Assembly: GCA_964528675.1 (NCBI GenBank) | Contig: CAZGTU010000005.1 | Span: 1-64,000, forward strand | DNA length: 64,000 nt | DNA from: CAYRTD01 sp964528675 | GTDB lineage: Bacteria > Bacteroidota > Bacteroidia > Bacteroidales > GCA-2748055 | Direction of reading: 5' to 3' | Shown: positions 24,794-33,014 of the stretch, one piece after another | Layout of the letters: the number at the start of each line of letters is the position of its first letter | Numbering within the stretch: the first letter of the stretch is position 1 | The notes under the pieces: model-generated | Told to the model about the DNA's origin: nothing | Databases searched by the model: none | What the model saw: only the letters and a program-made list of their open reading frames with translations | Program-made: the position numbers and the translations under genes

Positions 24794-26797
24794 TTAATTA
24801 TCATCAATACAATCATCAATAACCAGGATCTCCTGATCAATGCTGACCTGCTGACCTTCATTGATACGGATTTCCTTAACACATCCTTTATAAGGTGAAA
24901 TAACTTTGTTCTCGATCTTCATGGCATCGAGTGTAAACAACAGTTCTCCCTTTTTTACTATTTGGTTTAACATAGCATTCAATTTTACAACCCTGCCATG
25001 CAAAGGAGAACGGATAATTTTTGGCCCGGAAAGATCGGCCGAGATATTCTCTTTCAGGAAAGGAATATCGGGTAAGTAATCCACCGGTTTCAAACGAAAT
25101 TCATATCCATCAATGAATACGATATCTTCTATATCTTTACCATTGACAACAGAACCACAGCTCCATTTCCCATCCAGCAGGAAAATGATCTTATTTTCAT
25201 TCATGCTCCGCAGTTCCACTTCAAATACCTTATCATTCAATTCAAAACAGAGTTTATCTTTCTTTCTTTCAAGAACAATTATATCGTATTGTTTGCCCTC
25301 AAACACGAATGATTTTCTTATCATATGTCTCCAATATCCTATATGCTGCCAGACTTCATTGCTATCCCTGTTCTGATTCATTAACACTTTAAGTAACCAG
25401 ACGGAAAATATACGCTCCGGCGGAATCTGGCCTCTTTTGCTGTTAAGATCTGTAATAATTTTTTCCCTTGCCTTCTCCAGCCATGTGGTTGAAATCTTAT
25501 TATTGACAAAATCCTTATCATTCAGAAGAGAAACAAGAAACTCACGGTTGGTGGCAAGTCCTGAAACCTTATAATGATTCAATGCTTTTTGCAGACTTAA
25601 AATTGCTTCTTCACGGGTTGCTTCAGTAACAATGACTTTTGAAATTAGAGGATCGAAATCTGGCAGGATGCCGGTGGGATGATCAATCCCGGAGTCGATT
25701 CTCAATGAAGGAAGCAATGGTTCATTATATTCATAAATATTTCCGGGTGAAGGGAGGAAATTTTTAGCAGGATCTTCTGCATATAAACGTGCCTGGATGG
25801 AATGGCCTTTCGGCGTTAAATCATTCTGGGTTAAATGAAGTTTGTTTCCTGCTGCAACCTGAACCTGGAGTTCTACGATATCTATGCCATAAGTTTGTTC
25901 CGTAACCGGATGTTCTACCTGAATGCGAGTATTCATTTCAAGGAAATAGAAATTCTGATTTTCATCCACAAGAAACTCTATTGTTCCTGCATTGACATAG
26001 CCAATTTCTTTCACTATATTCCGTGAAACCTCAAACATCTTCTTTCTTGTTTCCCCGGTGATAAAAAGTGAGGGTGTTTCTTCGATAACCTTCTGATATC
26101 TCCGCTGAACGCTACATTCACGCTCTCCAATTATCAAAATATTTCCATGATGATCGGCCATGACCTGTATCTCAACATGACGTCCTTTATCAAAATACTT
26201 TTCAACATACAGGGTGTCATCTCCGAAGTAATTCATTGATTCTCGCCGGGTAACTTCAAGTGCCTCAAGAAACTCCTCTTCATCCCTTACAATTCGCATA
26301 GCTTTCCCTCCACCTCCTGCTGCAGCTTTGACGATAACAGGAAAATCCAGCAAAGAACTGTTTTCCAGGATTTCTTCTACTTTTCCTTCAAATCCTTCTA
26401 TCAGAGGCACCTTTGCATTCCTGGCTGCAGCACGAGCCTGAATTTTATTACCCATGAGGTCTATTACATCAGCAGTTGGTCCGATAAAATTCAATCCTTC
26501 CTCAACTGTTTTTTCGGAAAAACGGGCATTTTCACTTAAAAATCCATAACCGGGGTGTATGGCTTCGGCACCGGATTCACGTGCTATTTCAATTATCTTA
26601 TCGATATTGAGGTAAGTATCTTTCAGATTATCTCCGCTCAACAGGAAGGCTTCATCCGCCAGCCTGTGATGCAAAGATCCACGGTCTTTTTCTGAAAAAA
26701 TTGCTATCGTACTAATTCCAAGGCTTTTCAAAGTCCTGATAATACGAACTGCGATTTCCCCTCGATTGGCAATTAATATTTTATTAAACTTTTTCAT
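24794..26797 (-). CDS. 3-methylcrotonyl-CoA carboxylase alpha subunit (biotin carboxylase + BCCP)
   Basis: A 667-residue subunit with biotin carboxylase (about 1-450; ANRGEIAVRI, the ATP-grasp loop AAAGGGGKAMR, EMNTRIQVEHPVTE), a linker/BT domain (about 470-590), and a C-terminal biotinyl domain with the biotinylated Lys627 in LDAMKIENKV (MKI where MKM is common). It carboxylates biotin for transfer by the beta subunit. Length and the partner at 27583-29181 fit MccA rather than propionyl- or acetyl-CoA carboxylase. It overlaps the LiuC gene by 14 nt. Confidence 0.88.
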   Translation of the reverse strand: MKKFNKILIANRGEIAVRIIRTLKSLGISTIAIFSEKDRGSLHHRLADEAFLLSGDNLKDTYLNIDKIIEIARESGAEAIHPGYGFLSENARFSEKTVEEGLNFIGPTADVIDLMGNKIQARAAARNAKVPLIEGFEGKVEEILENSSLLDFPVIVKAAAGGGGKAMRIVRDEEEFLEALEVTRRESMNYFGDDTLYVEKYFDKGRHVEIQVMADHHGNILIIGERECSVQRRYQKVIEETPSLFITGETRKKMFEVSRNIVKEIGYVNAGTIEFLVDENQNFYFLEMNTRIQVEHPVTEQTYGIDIVELQVQVAAGNKLHLTQNDLTPKGHSIQARLYAEDPAKNFLPSPGNIYEYNEPLLPSLRIDSGIDHPTGILPDFDPLISKVIVTEATREEAILSLQKALNHYKVSGLATNREFLVSLLNDKDFVNNKISTTWLEKAREKIITDLNSKRGQIPPERIFSVWLLKVLMNQNRDSNEVWQHIGYWRHMIRKSFVFEGKQYDIIVLERKKDKLCFELNDKVFEVELRSMNENKIIFLLDGKWSCGSVVNGKDIEDIVFIDGYEFRLKPVDYLPDIPFLKENISADLSGPKIIRSPLHGRVVKLNAMLNQIVKKGELLFTLDAMKIENKVISPYKGCVKEIRINEGQQVSIDQEILVIDDCIDDN

Positions 26798-27581
26798 CTA
26801 TCCAACTGGGTTTACGTTTTTCAAAAAATGAACTGATACCTTCCTTTCCTTCTTTTGAAGCACGAGCTTCGGCAATAATATTTGCAGTTTCATCCATTAT
26901 TTTTTCAAATGAATTCAAATCAGCCAGCTTCAGTAACAATTTCTTGGTTTCACGAATGGCTTCCGGGGCAGCCCTCAAAAATGATCCGGTAATCTCATCA
27001 ATCTCATTTTGTAATTCAGCCTGCTTAACTGCTTTGTTCACGAGATTATACTGTTCAGCTTCCTTACCGCTGAATTTTCTTCCGGAGAGCAATAATTCCA
27101 TTGCTCTTGCCCGTCCAATTCTATCAATAATATAAGGAGAAATGGTTGCCGGCACCAGCCCGAGGTGAACTTCACTGAAACGGAAGGTGGAATTTTCCTC
27201 TGTTAATGCAAAATCTGATGCTGCTATTATTCCATTGGCTCCTCCTGTTATATTTCCATGAGATAGGGTAATCACCGGCTTTAGACAGTTGAATATCTGA
27301 TAGAACAGTTTTGCCAGTTTCATAGAGTCCTGAATATTTTCCTCCAAAGACATATCCGCCTGTTCTCTCATATATTTCAGATCGGCTCCGCTTGAAAATG
27401 ATTTTCCATTTGCGGAAATCAAGATCACTTTTACATTGTTGTTTTCGCCAAGATAAGCAATTGCCCCCCGTATCTCGGAGATCATCAGGGCATTCATAGC
27501 ATTATGTTTCTCCGGACGATTCAGGATAATCTTCCCGGTACCTTTATGGACAACAAGCTCTATGGTCTCAAATTTTTTCAT
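26784..27581 (-). CDS. liuC: methylglutaconyl-CoA hydratase (enoyl-CoA hydratase family)
   Basis: A 265-residue crotonase-fold enzyme. NRPEKHNAMN and KSFSSGADLKYM form the oxyanion and CoA-binding parts. SEVHLGLVPATISPYII is the PATISPY signature characteristic of methylglutaconyl-CoA hydratases. It hydrates 3-methylglutaconyl-CoA to (S)-HMG-CoA, the step before HMG-CoA reductase in this operon. I place the start at ATG 27581, 1 nt after the upstream TAA; an in-frame ATG at 27599 would overlap that gene. The gene overlaps MccA by 14 nt. Confidence 0.88.
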   Translation of the reverse strand: MKKFETIELVVHKGTGKIILNRPEKHNAMNALMISEIRGAIAYLGENNNVKVILISANGKSFSSGADLKYMREQADMSLEENIQDSMKLAKLFYQIFNCLKPVITLSHGNITGGANGIIAASDFALTEENSTFRFSEVHLGLVPATISPYIIDRIGRARAMELLLSGRKFSGKEAEQYNLVNKAVKQAELQNEIDEITGSFLRAAPEAIRETKKLLLKLADLNSFEKIMDETANIIAEARASKEGKEGISSFFEKRKPSWIDEKV

Positions 27582-27582
27582 T

Positions 27583-29181
27583 TTACATTCGAAAAACACC
27601 TGTTTTAGGATCAGGAATTTCCTTATTTAAGCTCACTGAAAATGCGATAGCCAATACTTCACGAGTATCAGCCGGATCGATAATCCCGTCATCCCAGAGC
27701 CTTGATGAACTGTAATAAGCGGAACTCTCCTTTTCATATTTATCAAGGATATCCTGTTTCATTTTCTTTAACAGACCCACATCCTTTTCACCTTTCATTT
27801 GTTGTGATTTAACTGTCACCAGGACATTTGCTGCCTGTTCTCCTCCCATAACTGCAATTCGTGAATTGGGCCACATAAACAGAAAATTAGGATCGTAAGC
27901 CCTTCCTGACATTGCATAATTGCCTGCTCCATATGAACCTCCTATAATCAGGGAAATCTTGGGAACGGTTGCTGTTGCAACGGCATGAACGAGTTTAGCG
28001 CCATCTCTTGCAATTCCTTTATGCTCGAAATTTTTACCAACAATAAAACCTGTAATGTTCTGAAGAAAAAGGATGGGTATTTTACGAAAGTTGCAAAGTT
28101 CAATAAAGTGAGTAGCTTTCAGTGAACTTTCCGAAAAGAGGATGCCATTATTTGCTATAATTCCTACCGGCATTCCCATAATATGCGCGAATCCCGTAAT
28201 AATAGTGGTTCCATAACGTTCTTTAAACTCATGAAAACGGCTTCCGTCAACAATTCTGGCTATCACTTCCCTGGGATCCATAGAATCCTTCGATGCTGAA
28301 GGAATTACACCATAGATCTCCGAAGGATCATACACAGGCTCTTCAGGTTTTTTGAGATCAACTTCCTGCTTTTTCTGTATGGGAAGTGATTCAAAAATAT
28401 TTCGGCATATCTGCAGGGCATGGATATCATTATCAGCAAAATGATCGGCAACCCCCGAGATTGATGTATGAACATCAGCTCCACCCAGTTCTTCTGCCGT
28501 CACATCTTCCCCTGTTGCTGCTTTGACAAGAGGAGGTCCTCCTATAAAAATTGTACCTTGATTTTTAACAATAATTGTCTCATCACTCATAGCAGGAACG
28601 TAAGCTCCCCCGGCAGTGCAGCTTCCCATTACAATTGCTATCTGGGGAATTCCTTCTGCGGAAAGTTTGGATTGATTATAAAAAATCCTGCCAAAGTCAA
28701 ACCTGTCAGGAAAAACCTCATCCTGATTCGGCAGAAAAACACCACCGGAATCAACCATATAAACACAGGGCAGTTTATTTTGCAGGGCGATTTCCTGGGC
28801 CCTGATATGCTTTTTTATTGTTTCTTTAATGTAGGTACCACCCTTCACTGTAGCATCATTGGCTACAATAACTGCTTCTCTACCCTGAATTTTACCGATT
28901 CCGGTCACGATCCCGGCTGCAGGGAAGCGGTTATCATACTGATCGTAAGCGGCAAAGGCGGATAATTCAAGGAAAGGAGTACCGGGATCTACCAGCAGAT
29001 CAATCCTTTCCCGAACCAGAAGTTTCCCTCTGGATTTATGTTTTTCACGGGCTTTATCATCTCCTCCTTTTAAAATTTTTCTTAATTTGGATTGAAAGGA
29101 ATAGACTATTTCTTCATTAACTCCTTTATTCCGGGAGAATGCAGGGTCATCAGGTTTTATTGCAGATTCAATGGTAAACAA
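27583..29181 (-). CDS. 3-methylcrotonyl-CoA carboxylase beta subunit
   Basis: A 532-residue carboxyltransferase, first gene of the operon. N-terminal half: GKLLVRERIDLLVDPG and YMVDSGGVFLPNQDEVFPD. C-terminal half: GSYGAGNYAMSGRAYDP followed by MWPNSRIAVMGGEQAA, the signature of methylcrotonyl-CoA (and geranyl-CoA) carboxyltransferases. With MccA it makes 3-methylglutaconyl-CoA. Length matches MccB (~535). A TAnnTTTG promoter lies upstream at 29262-29269. Its last codons abut the LiuC start, which suggests coupling. Confidence 0.92.
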   Translation of the reverse strand: MFTIESAIKPDDPAFSRNKGVNEEIVYSFQSKLRKILKGGDDKAREKHKSRGKLLVRERIDLLVDPGTPFLELSAFAAYDQYDNRFPAAGIVTGIGKIQGREAVIVANDATVKGGTYIKETIKKHIRAQEIALQNKLPCVYMVDSGGVFLPNQDEVFPDRFDFGRIFYNQSKLSAEGIPQIAIVMGSCTAGGAYVPAMSDETIIVKNQGTIFIGGPPLVKAATGEDVTAEELGGADVHTSISGVADHFADNDIHALQICRNIFESLPIQKKQEVDLKKPEEPVYDPSEIYGVIPSASKDSMDPREVIARIVDGSRFHEFKERYGTTIITGFAHIMGMPVGIIANNGILFSESSLKATHFIELCNFRKIPILFLQNITGFIVGKNFEHKGIARDGAKLVHAVATATVPKISLIIGGSYGAGNYAMSGRAYDPNFLFMWPNSRIAVMGGEQAANVLVTVKSQQMKGEKDVGLLKKMKQDILDKYEKESSAYYSSSRLWDDGIIDPADTREVLAIAFSVSLNKEIPDPKTGVFRM

Positions 29182-29261
29182 GGTGCGTTTTGTTTAATAA
29201 ATTTCATCAATCATAACAATGACGCAAAAAGAATGTTTAAATTTTTAGCTTAAATATTAAA

Positions 29262-29269
29262 CAAAAATA
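29262..29269 (-). promoter_or_regulatory. -7 box of the leucine/mevalonate operon
   Basis: The minus strand has TATTTTTG, a full TAnnTTTG match, 80 nt upstream of the mccB start. The nearest upstream TTG elements lie at 16 and 23 nt, off the ideal ~19-21, so the -33 box is weak. No other good candidate exists in this spacer. Confidence 0.45.
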
Positions 29270-29371
29270 TTAAGACTTCAGGTAACAATTTACAATTTTT
29301 CCCGTTTAACTATCAGATTATTCAATGAAAGTTATTAATTTAGCTTCTGCAAGTCAAACATATATATTAAT

Positions 29372-29683
29372 ATGTCATCACACAGTAAACTGGATAACAA
29401 AACCTATCTTGAGAGATTAGAAAGGAAGAGAAGACAGAAAAAATATAATCTTCCTGTAATAGGTCATTTTGCAGACAGGAGTATTGAGTTCAACAGCATT
29501 CTGCAGGCAGAAGCCGTAACCGGAATTCACTATACGCTCATTTTTGAAGCTTGTATAGGAAAAATTTACAAAGCCAAGAATGTTTTATGGGAATTCAAAA
29601 AAGGTAATCATTACATAAAATACAAGGCATATTATATCAACCTGCAGGAAAGTTACACCCGGAGTGGTGGTTTTAATGGATAG
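29372..29683 (+). CDS. small NUMOD1-like DNA-binding protein
   Basis: A 103-residue basic protein. After a charged N-terminus, the segment IEFNSILQAEAVTGIHYTLI-FEACIGK-VLWEFKKG matches the layout of NUMOD1-type helical modules (F.SI..A...TGI....I...C.GK....W.F), which are found attached to homing endonucleases. No HNH or GIY-YIG nuclease domain is present. It stands alone, divergent from the leucine/mevalonate operon. It may be a free DNA-binding module or a remnant of a homing nuclease. I have moderate confidence in the motif and none in a function. Confidence 0.55.
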   Translation: MSSHSKLDNKTYLERLERKRRQKKYNLPVIGHFADRSIEFNSILQAEAVTGIHYTLIFEACIGKIYKAKNVLWEFKKGNHYIKYKAYYINLQESYTRSGGFNG

Positions 29684-30063
29684 GATACATAGGGCTGCAC
29701 CTTTGAGTGTTCGAAACAAGCTTCAATCTCTCAAAGGCTTCATTCTGTAAGGGAAACAGCTTTGCTTTAGTATGCGCTACGATCCCAATCATCTTATGTC
29801 AATTACTCTCTACTTTTTTATTCATCCAAATATTGATTTTATAGGTATTCATGAGCTAAAGGTTCAGCAGCGGATGTATCGGCTGCGCTCGACAACCGTT
29901 AATATCTTTAAATAGCTGAAAATCAATGAAACCAAATCTTCATAAGGTTTTACCGCAATAAAAACTTTTGGCTGAATTAGTCCCGGTCTCTCGGGAAATC
30001 CCTTTGTTCCGCTAAAAGGATTGAAGTCGCCATTGAAATGGCGGATCCGTATTATCTCTCCTT
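29684..30063. other. gene-free spacer
   Basis: About 380 nt without a credible gene on either strand. It contains short inverted repeats (for example CGCCATT/AATGGCG near 30030) and ends at a MITE-like element. It looks like decayed sequence. Confidence 0.4.
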
Positions 30064-30172
30064 AAATAGAGTCTGCCCATAATGTCCGATAGCTGCGTTG
30101 CTTTTAATCTCAAACATTCTGTTCCGATAGCTATCGGAACAGACTCTCGACTCTATTGACAGACACCAAATA
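30064..30172 (-). mobile_element. MITE-like element, copy 1
   Basis: A 94-bp unit (30071-30164) is bounded by 16-nt imperfect terminal inverted repeats (GTCTGCCCATAATGTC and the complement of GTCTGTCAATAGAGTC, 12 of 16 identical). It is flanked by direct AAATA repeats (30064-30068, 30168-30172), a possible target duplication. Inside lies a perfect 26-bp palindrome (30118-30143, core CCGATAGCTATCGG). A second copy in opposite orientation is at 52299-52439 with the same ends, same flanks and a related central palindrome. No coding sequence is present. Confidence 0.75.
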
Positions 30173-30224
30173 AGACTACAGTCCGGAAAACCAATACATA
30201 CGGATTGAGAGACAAGCTTTGCAG

Positions 30225-30689
30225 TTACTGTAATTCTACATTATTGAAAGCAGTAAGGATCTGCTCAGGTTTGCGATTCTTCCTGAGGTATTGCTCAAAT
30301 TCTTCTGTTTCCTGATCGTAGATGGCAAAAGCAATATTCAGTATCTTACCAAGTTCCTTACCGGCTTCTTCTTCAGTTATCCGGTCCTTCCTGAGTTCTT
30401 TTTTAAAATGTTTATTAACTTTCCTTACGGCGTAATAAATATAGGGTTTTGTCACGATCACTTTATCACCGGGTGACATTGGAGTTCCTTTTTCCACATA
30501 AGTGTAAGTTTTTTGAAAAAGATGCATTTTCCGGGCAATTTCATTATCTAGATAATGGCTCGTAGCAAGAGAGTAATCGATATTCACTTTTGCCGTATCG
30601 CTAAGGGTATTACGAAACACAAAACTCTCCTGTCCATACATAACAATTCCACATACCAGGAGAAAAAGAACTGCAAAAATCTTTCTCAT
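30225..30689 (-). CDS. secreted protein of unknown function
   Basis: A 154-residue protein with a signal peptide (MRKIFAVLFLLVCGIVMYGQ). The mature part is charged and mostly helical, with YYAVRKVNKHFKKELRKDR and a C-terminal EQYLRKNRKPEQ segment. I do not recognise a family. It stands alone between a MITE-like element and the sialate O-acetylesterase gene and is read in the same direction as the latter. Confidence 0.65.
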   Translation of the reverse strand: MRKIFAVLFLLVCGIVMYGQESFVFRNTLSDTAKVNIDYSLATSHYLDNEIARKMHLFQKTYTYVEKGTPMSPGDKVIVTKPYIYYAVRKVNKHFKKELRKDRITEEEAGKELGKILNIAFAIYDQETEEFEQYLRKNRKPEQILTAFNNVELQ

Positions 30690-30892
30690 AATATCATTTT
30701 TAGGTTTAAGGGTGCAGCAACAAAAATAATAAATAAAATCATTTCACATCAACATATATAACAATGTTAATAAAAATTTATGATTTTTTTTACCAGAAGC
30801 CCCCCCAAAGCGCTTCTATAGCTGATTTTTTTGAAAAAATCATAATAAATTAAAATTATTATGAATAAAGAAAAGGACTTTGAATAATTAGA

Positions 30893-32860
30893 TCACTCAA
30901 CACCGAAAGTGGTTCCTTTCCAGTTATCTGTCCTGAAAGGACTTGCCGGTAAGCCTTCTTCATTATAAAGGTTTGCGTCTTCAGGATTATCTGCCCAGGC
31001 ATAACGAACCGCTACCGGATCTTCAACATCTTTGGAATATGCAATTACTTTTCCATCTTCAATTTTTGCTTTTGCCCAGTGGAATTCTTTATTCACCCCT
31101 GCAATGGCAAATCCTTTTAGATAACCATATTTATCTCTGACAATCAGTCCGCTTCCTTTATGGTTAAAACTTAACACAGCACGGTTATCTCTGAATTCAA
31201 CAGATTCGAACAGAGGTCCCTGGTAGACTATATCTTTACTGTAAGCTATTTTCAAAGCATTTAATCCCAGGCGGTAACCAACATCCTGCTTATTACGAGG
31301 ATGAATATCATCTGCTTCTCCAATATCTATGGTAACTGCCATACCTACATTGTCTAGTTCCCTGAATGTCATCAGTTGAGCTTCTCTCAATTCTGCCCAT
31401 GCAGATTCTGAGGGTTCAGCTTTTTCTTCCATAAAATTAGCCAGTTGAACCATTAAGAAAGGCATCTCGGGCTGGTCCCACTTATCTCTCCAGCAATTGA
31501 TCATCAGAGGCATTAATGTTCTGTATTGATATCCCCTGTTGGCATTGGACTCCCCCTGATACCAGATCGACCCTTTTACGGCCAGATTTAAAAGTGGGTG
31601 GATCATTCCATTATAGAGTGAAGAAGGTACTTTATTAGGTCCCATGGAACTTCCGGGTTTATAGGCAAAATCTTCGGCTGTTAACTTATATTTCCATTCA
31701 CCGGCCAAACTCTGACTATAATCACCGGAAATAACAGACATTACTTCTGGTCCACTCCAAAAGCCGCCTCCGCCTGAATAATCTTCCACTCTCACAGCAA
31801 TAACATTTTTTCCCGGTTTCAACACTTCCGGTGAGACTTCATATTCCCTCGGAACATTATAACGCTTATAAATACCCCCAACTTTCACTCCGTTTACCCA
31901 GGTTTCATCAGTATCATCAATTTTTCCGAGGCGAATGGTGATGCCTTTCTCTGCGATCCCTACAGGAAGGTCAAATTCTTTACGGTACCACACAGTACCA
32001 TCAACATTCGCCAATCCACTTTCTTCCCATAGGCCCGGAACATCGGCCACCTTCCACATATCATATTCCACTTCAAATGCCGACCAGTCCTCTTCTATAG
32101 GATTTTCAAGATCCAAGTCAAAATCTTCAACCAGTTTCTCCAGGGCCTCTCTTTGTCTCAGTTTATAGGTCTCTTCATCCATGATCTCAATACTCTTGAG
32201 CCTTTCCCTGAAAACATCAATAGTTGTGATGTAATCCCTGCTGGTCCAGGCTTCTATATTGGTACCTCCCCAGTTAGTGCTAACCAGCCCGATAGGAACA
32301 TCGGTTTCTTTATGTATAAATCTTCCGAAAAAATATCCTACCGCCGAGAAGGATGGAACAGACTCCGGTGAACAAACTTTCCATTCAGTCTCCGGAACAT
32401 CATCCACAGGTGTATAACTGAAATTATTATCTATATGCAAGAGTCGAATTTTTGGATAATCGGCATTCTTGATCTCTTCCTCTGCATTATTGGAATTTTG
32501 AACCGACCAGGCCATATTTGACTGTCCTGAGCATATCCAAACATCGCCAATGAGAATGTTTTCGAGCTTAATTTCATTATCAGCAGAAATAAGAATCTCA
32601 TAAGGACCTCCTGCTTCCATCGCAGGAAAGCTTAGCATCCAGTCACCATTTCTGTCGGCTCTGGTTTTCATTTTTTCATTATTGAAAGTGACCTCGATTT
32701 TTTCATGCTTATCGGCCCATCCCCATATCCTAATTTCTTCACCTCGTTGAAAAATCATATCAGAAGAAATAATTTCCGGCAGACGTACCCCGGCATAAGA
32801 ATTTAAAAATAATACAGGAAAGAACGTCAATAGAATCAGGTATTTAATTGTAGATTTCAT
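30893..32860 (-). CDS. sialate O-acetylesterase
   Basis: A 655-residue exported esterase of the SASA (DUF303) family, which removes O-acetyl groups from sialic acids or other glycans. A signal peptide (about 1-23) is followed by a beta-rich N-terminal domain and the catalytic SGNH-like region: WICSGQSNMAW (nucleophile Ser), NWGGTNIEAW, and WYQGESNA. An inserted beta-sandwich (about 265-390; VWYRKEFDLP, TWVNGVKVGG) resembles the sugar-binding domain of GH2-type proteins. A strong promoter lies directly upstream. The acetylated substrate is not identifiable. Confidence 0.9.
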   Translation of the reverse strand: MKSTIKYLILLTFFPVLFLNSYAGVRLPEIISSDMIFQRGEEIRIWGWADKHEKIEVTFNNEKMKTRADRNGDWMLSFPAMEAGGPYEILISADNEIKLENILIGDVWICSGQSNMAWSVQNSNNAEEEIKNADYPKIRLLHIDNNFSYTPVDDVPETEWKVCSPESVPSFSAVGYFFGRFIHKETDVPIGLVSTNWGGTNIEAWTSRDYITTIDVFRERLKSIEIMDEETYKLRQREALEKLVEDFDLDLENPIEEDWSAFEVEYDMWKVADVPGLWEESGLANVDGTVWYRKEFDLPVGIAEKGITIRLGKIDDTDETWVNGVKVGGIYKRYNVPREYEVSPEVLKPGKNVIAVRVEDYSGGGGFWSGPEVMSVISGDYSQSLAGEWKYKLTAEDFAYKPGSSMGPNKVPSSLYNGMIHPLLNLAVKGSIWYQGESNANRGYQYRTLMPLMINCWRDKWDQPEMPFLMVQLANFMEEKAEPSESAWAELREAQLMTFRELDNVGMAVTIDIGEADDIHPRNKQDVGYRLGLNALKIAYSKDIVYQGPLFESVEFRDNRAVLSFNHKGSGLIVRDKYGYLKGFAIAGVNKEFHWAKAKIEDGKVIAYSKDVEDPVAVRYAWADNPEDANLYNEEGLPASPFRTDNWKGTTFGVE

Positions 32861-32893
32861 TTTTATAGGACTTTAATAAATATGACTATTCAA

Positions 32894-32927
32894 CAAATAT
32901 AAACGATCCTTCAAAATATACTTCAAA
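32894..32927 (-). promoter_or_regulatory. promoter of the sialate O-acetylesterase gene
   Basis: The minus strand has TTTG (32924-32927), 22 nt spacing, then TATATTTG (32894-32901), a full TAnnTTTG match, 33 nt before the start codon. Confidence 0.55.
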
Positions 32928-32940
32928 TTTGAATAAAAAA

Positions 32941-32974
32941 GAAAGACCGGGGCTAAAAATAACTCCGGTCTTTC
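32941..32974 (-). terminator. terminator after gnd
   Basis: A 10-bp stem (GAAAGACCGG / CCGGTCTTTC) with a 14-nt loop, followed on the minus strand by a T-rich tract. It lies about 40 nt after the gnd stop and marks the end of the minus-strand uronate operon. Confidence 0.9.
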
Positions 32975-33014
32975 ATCCGATCATCTATTCTCCTATTTAT
33001 TCTCGTACTAAATA

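Noticed and set aside
24794..29181. Propionyl-CoA or acetyl-CoA carboxylase for the alpha/beta pair
   Set aside because: The beta subunit carries the methylcrotonyl/geranyl-type GNYAMSGRAYDP and MWPNSRIAVMGGEQAA signatures, and LiuC with a PATISPY motif lies between the subunits. Geranyl-CoA carboxylase is less likely without citronellol genes.
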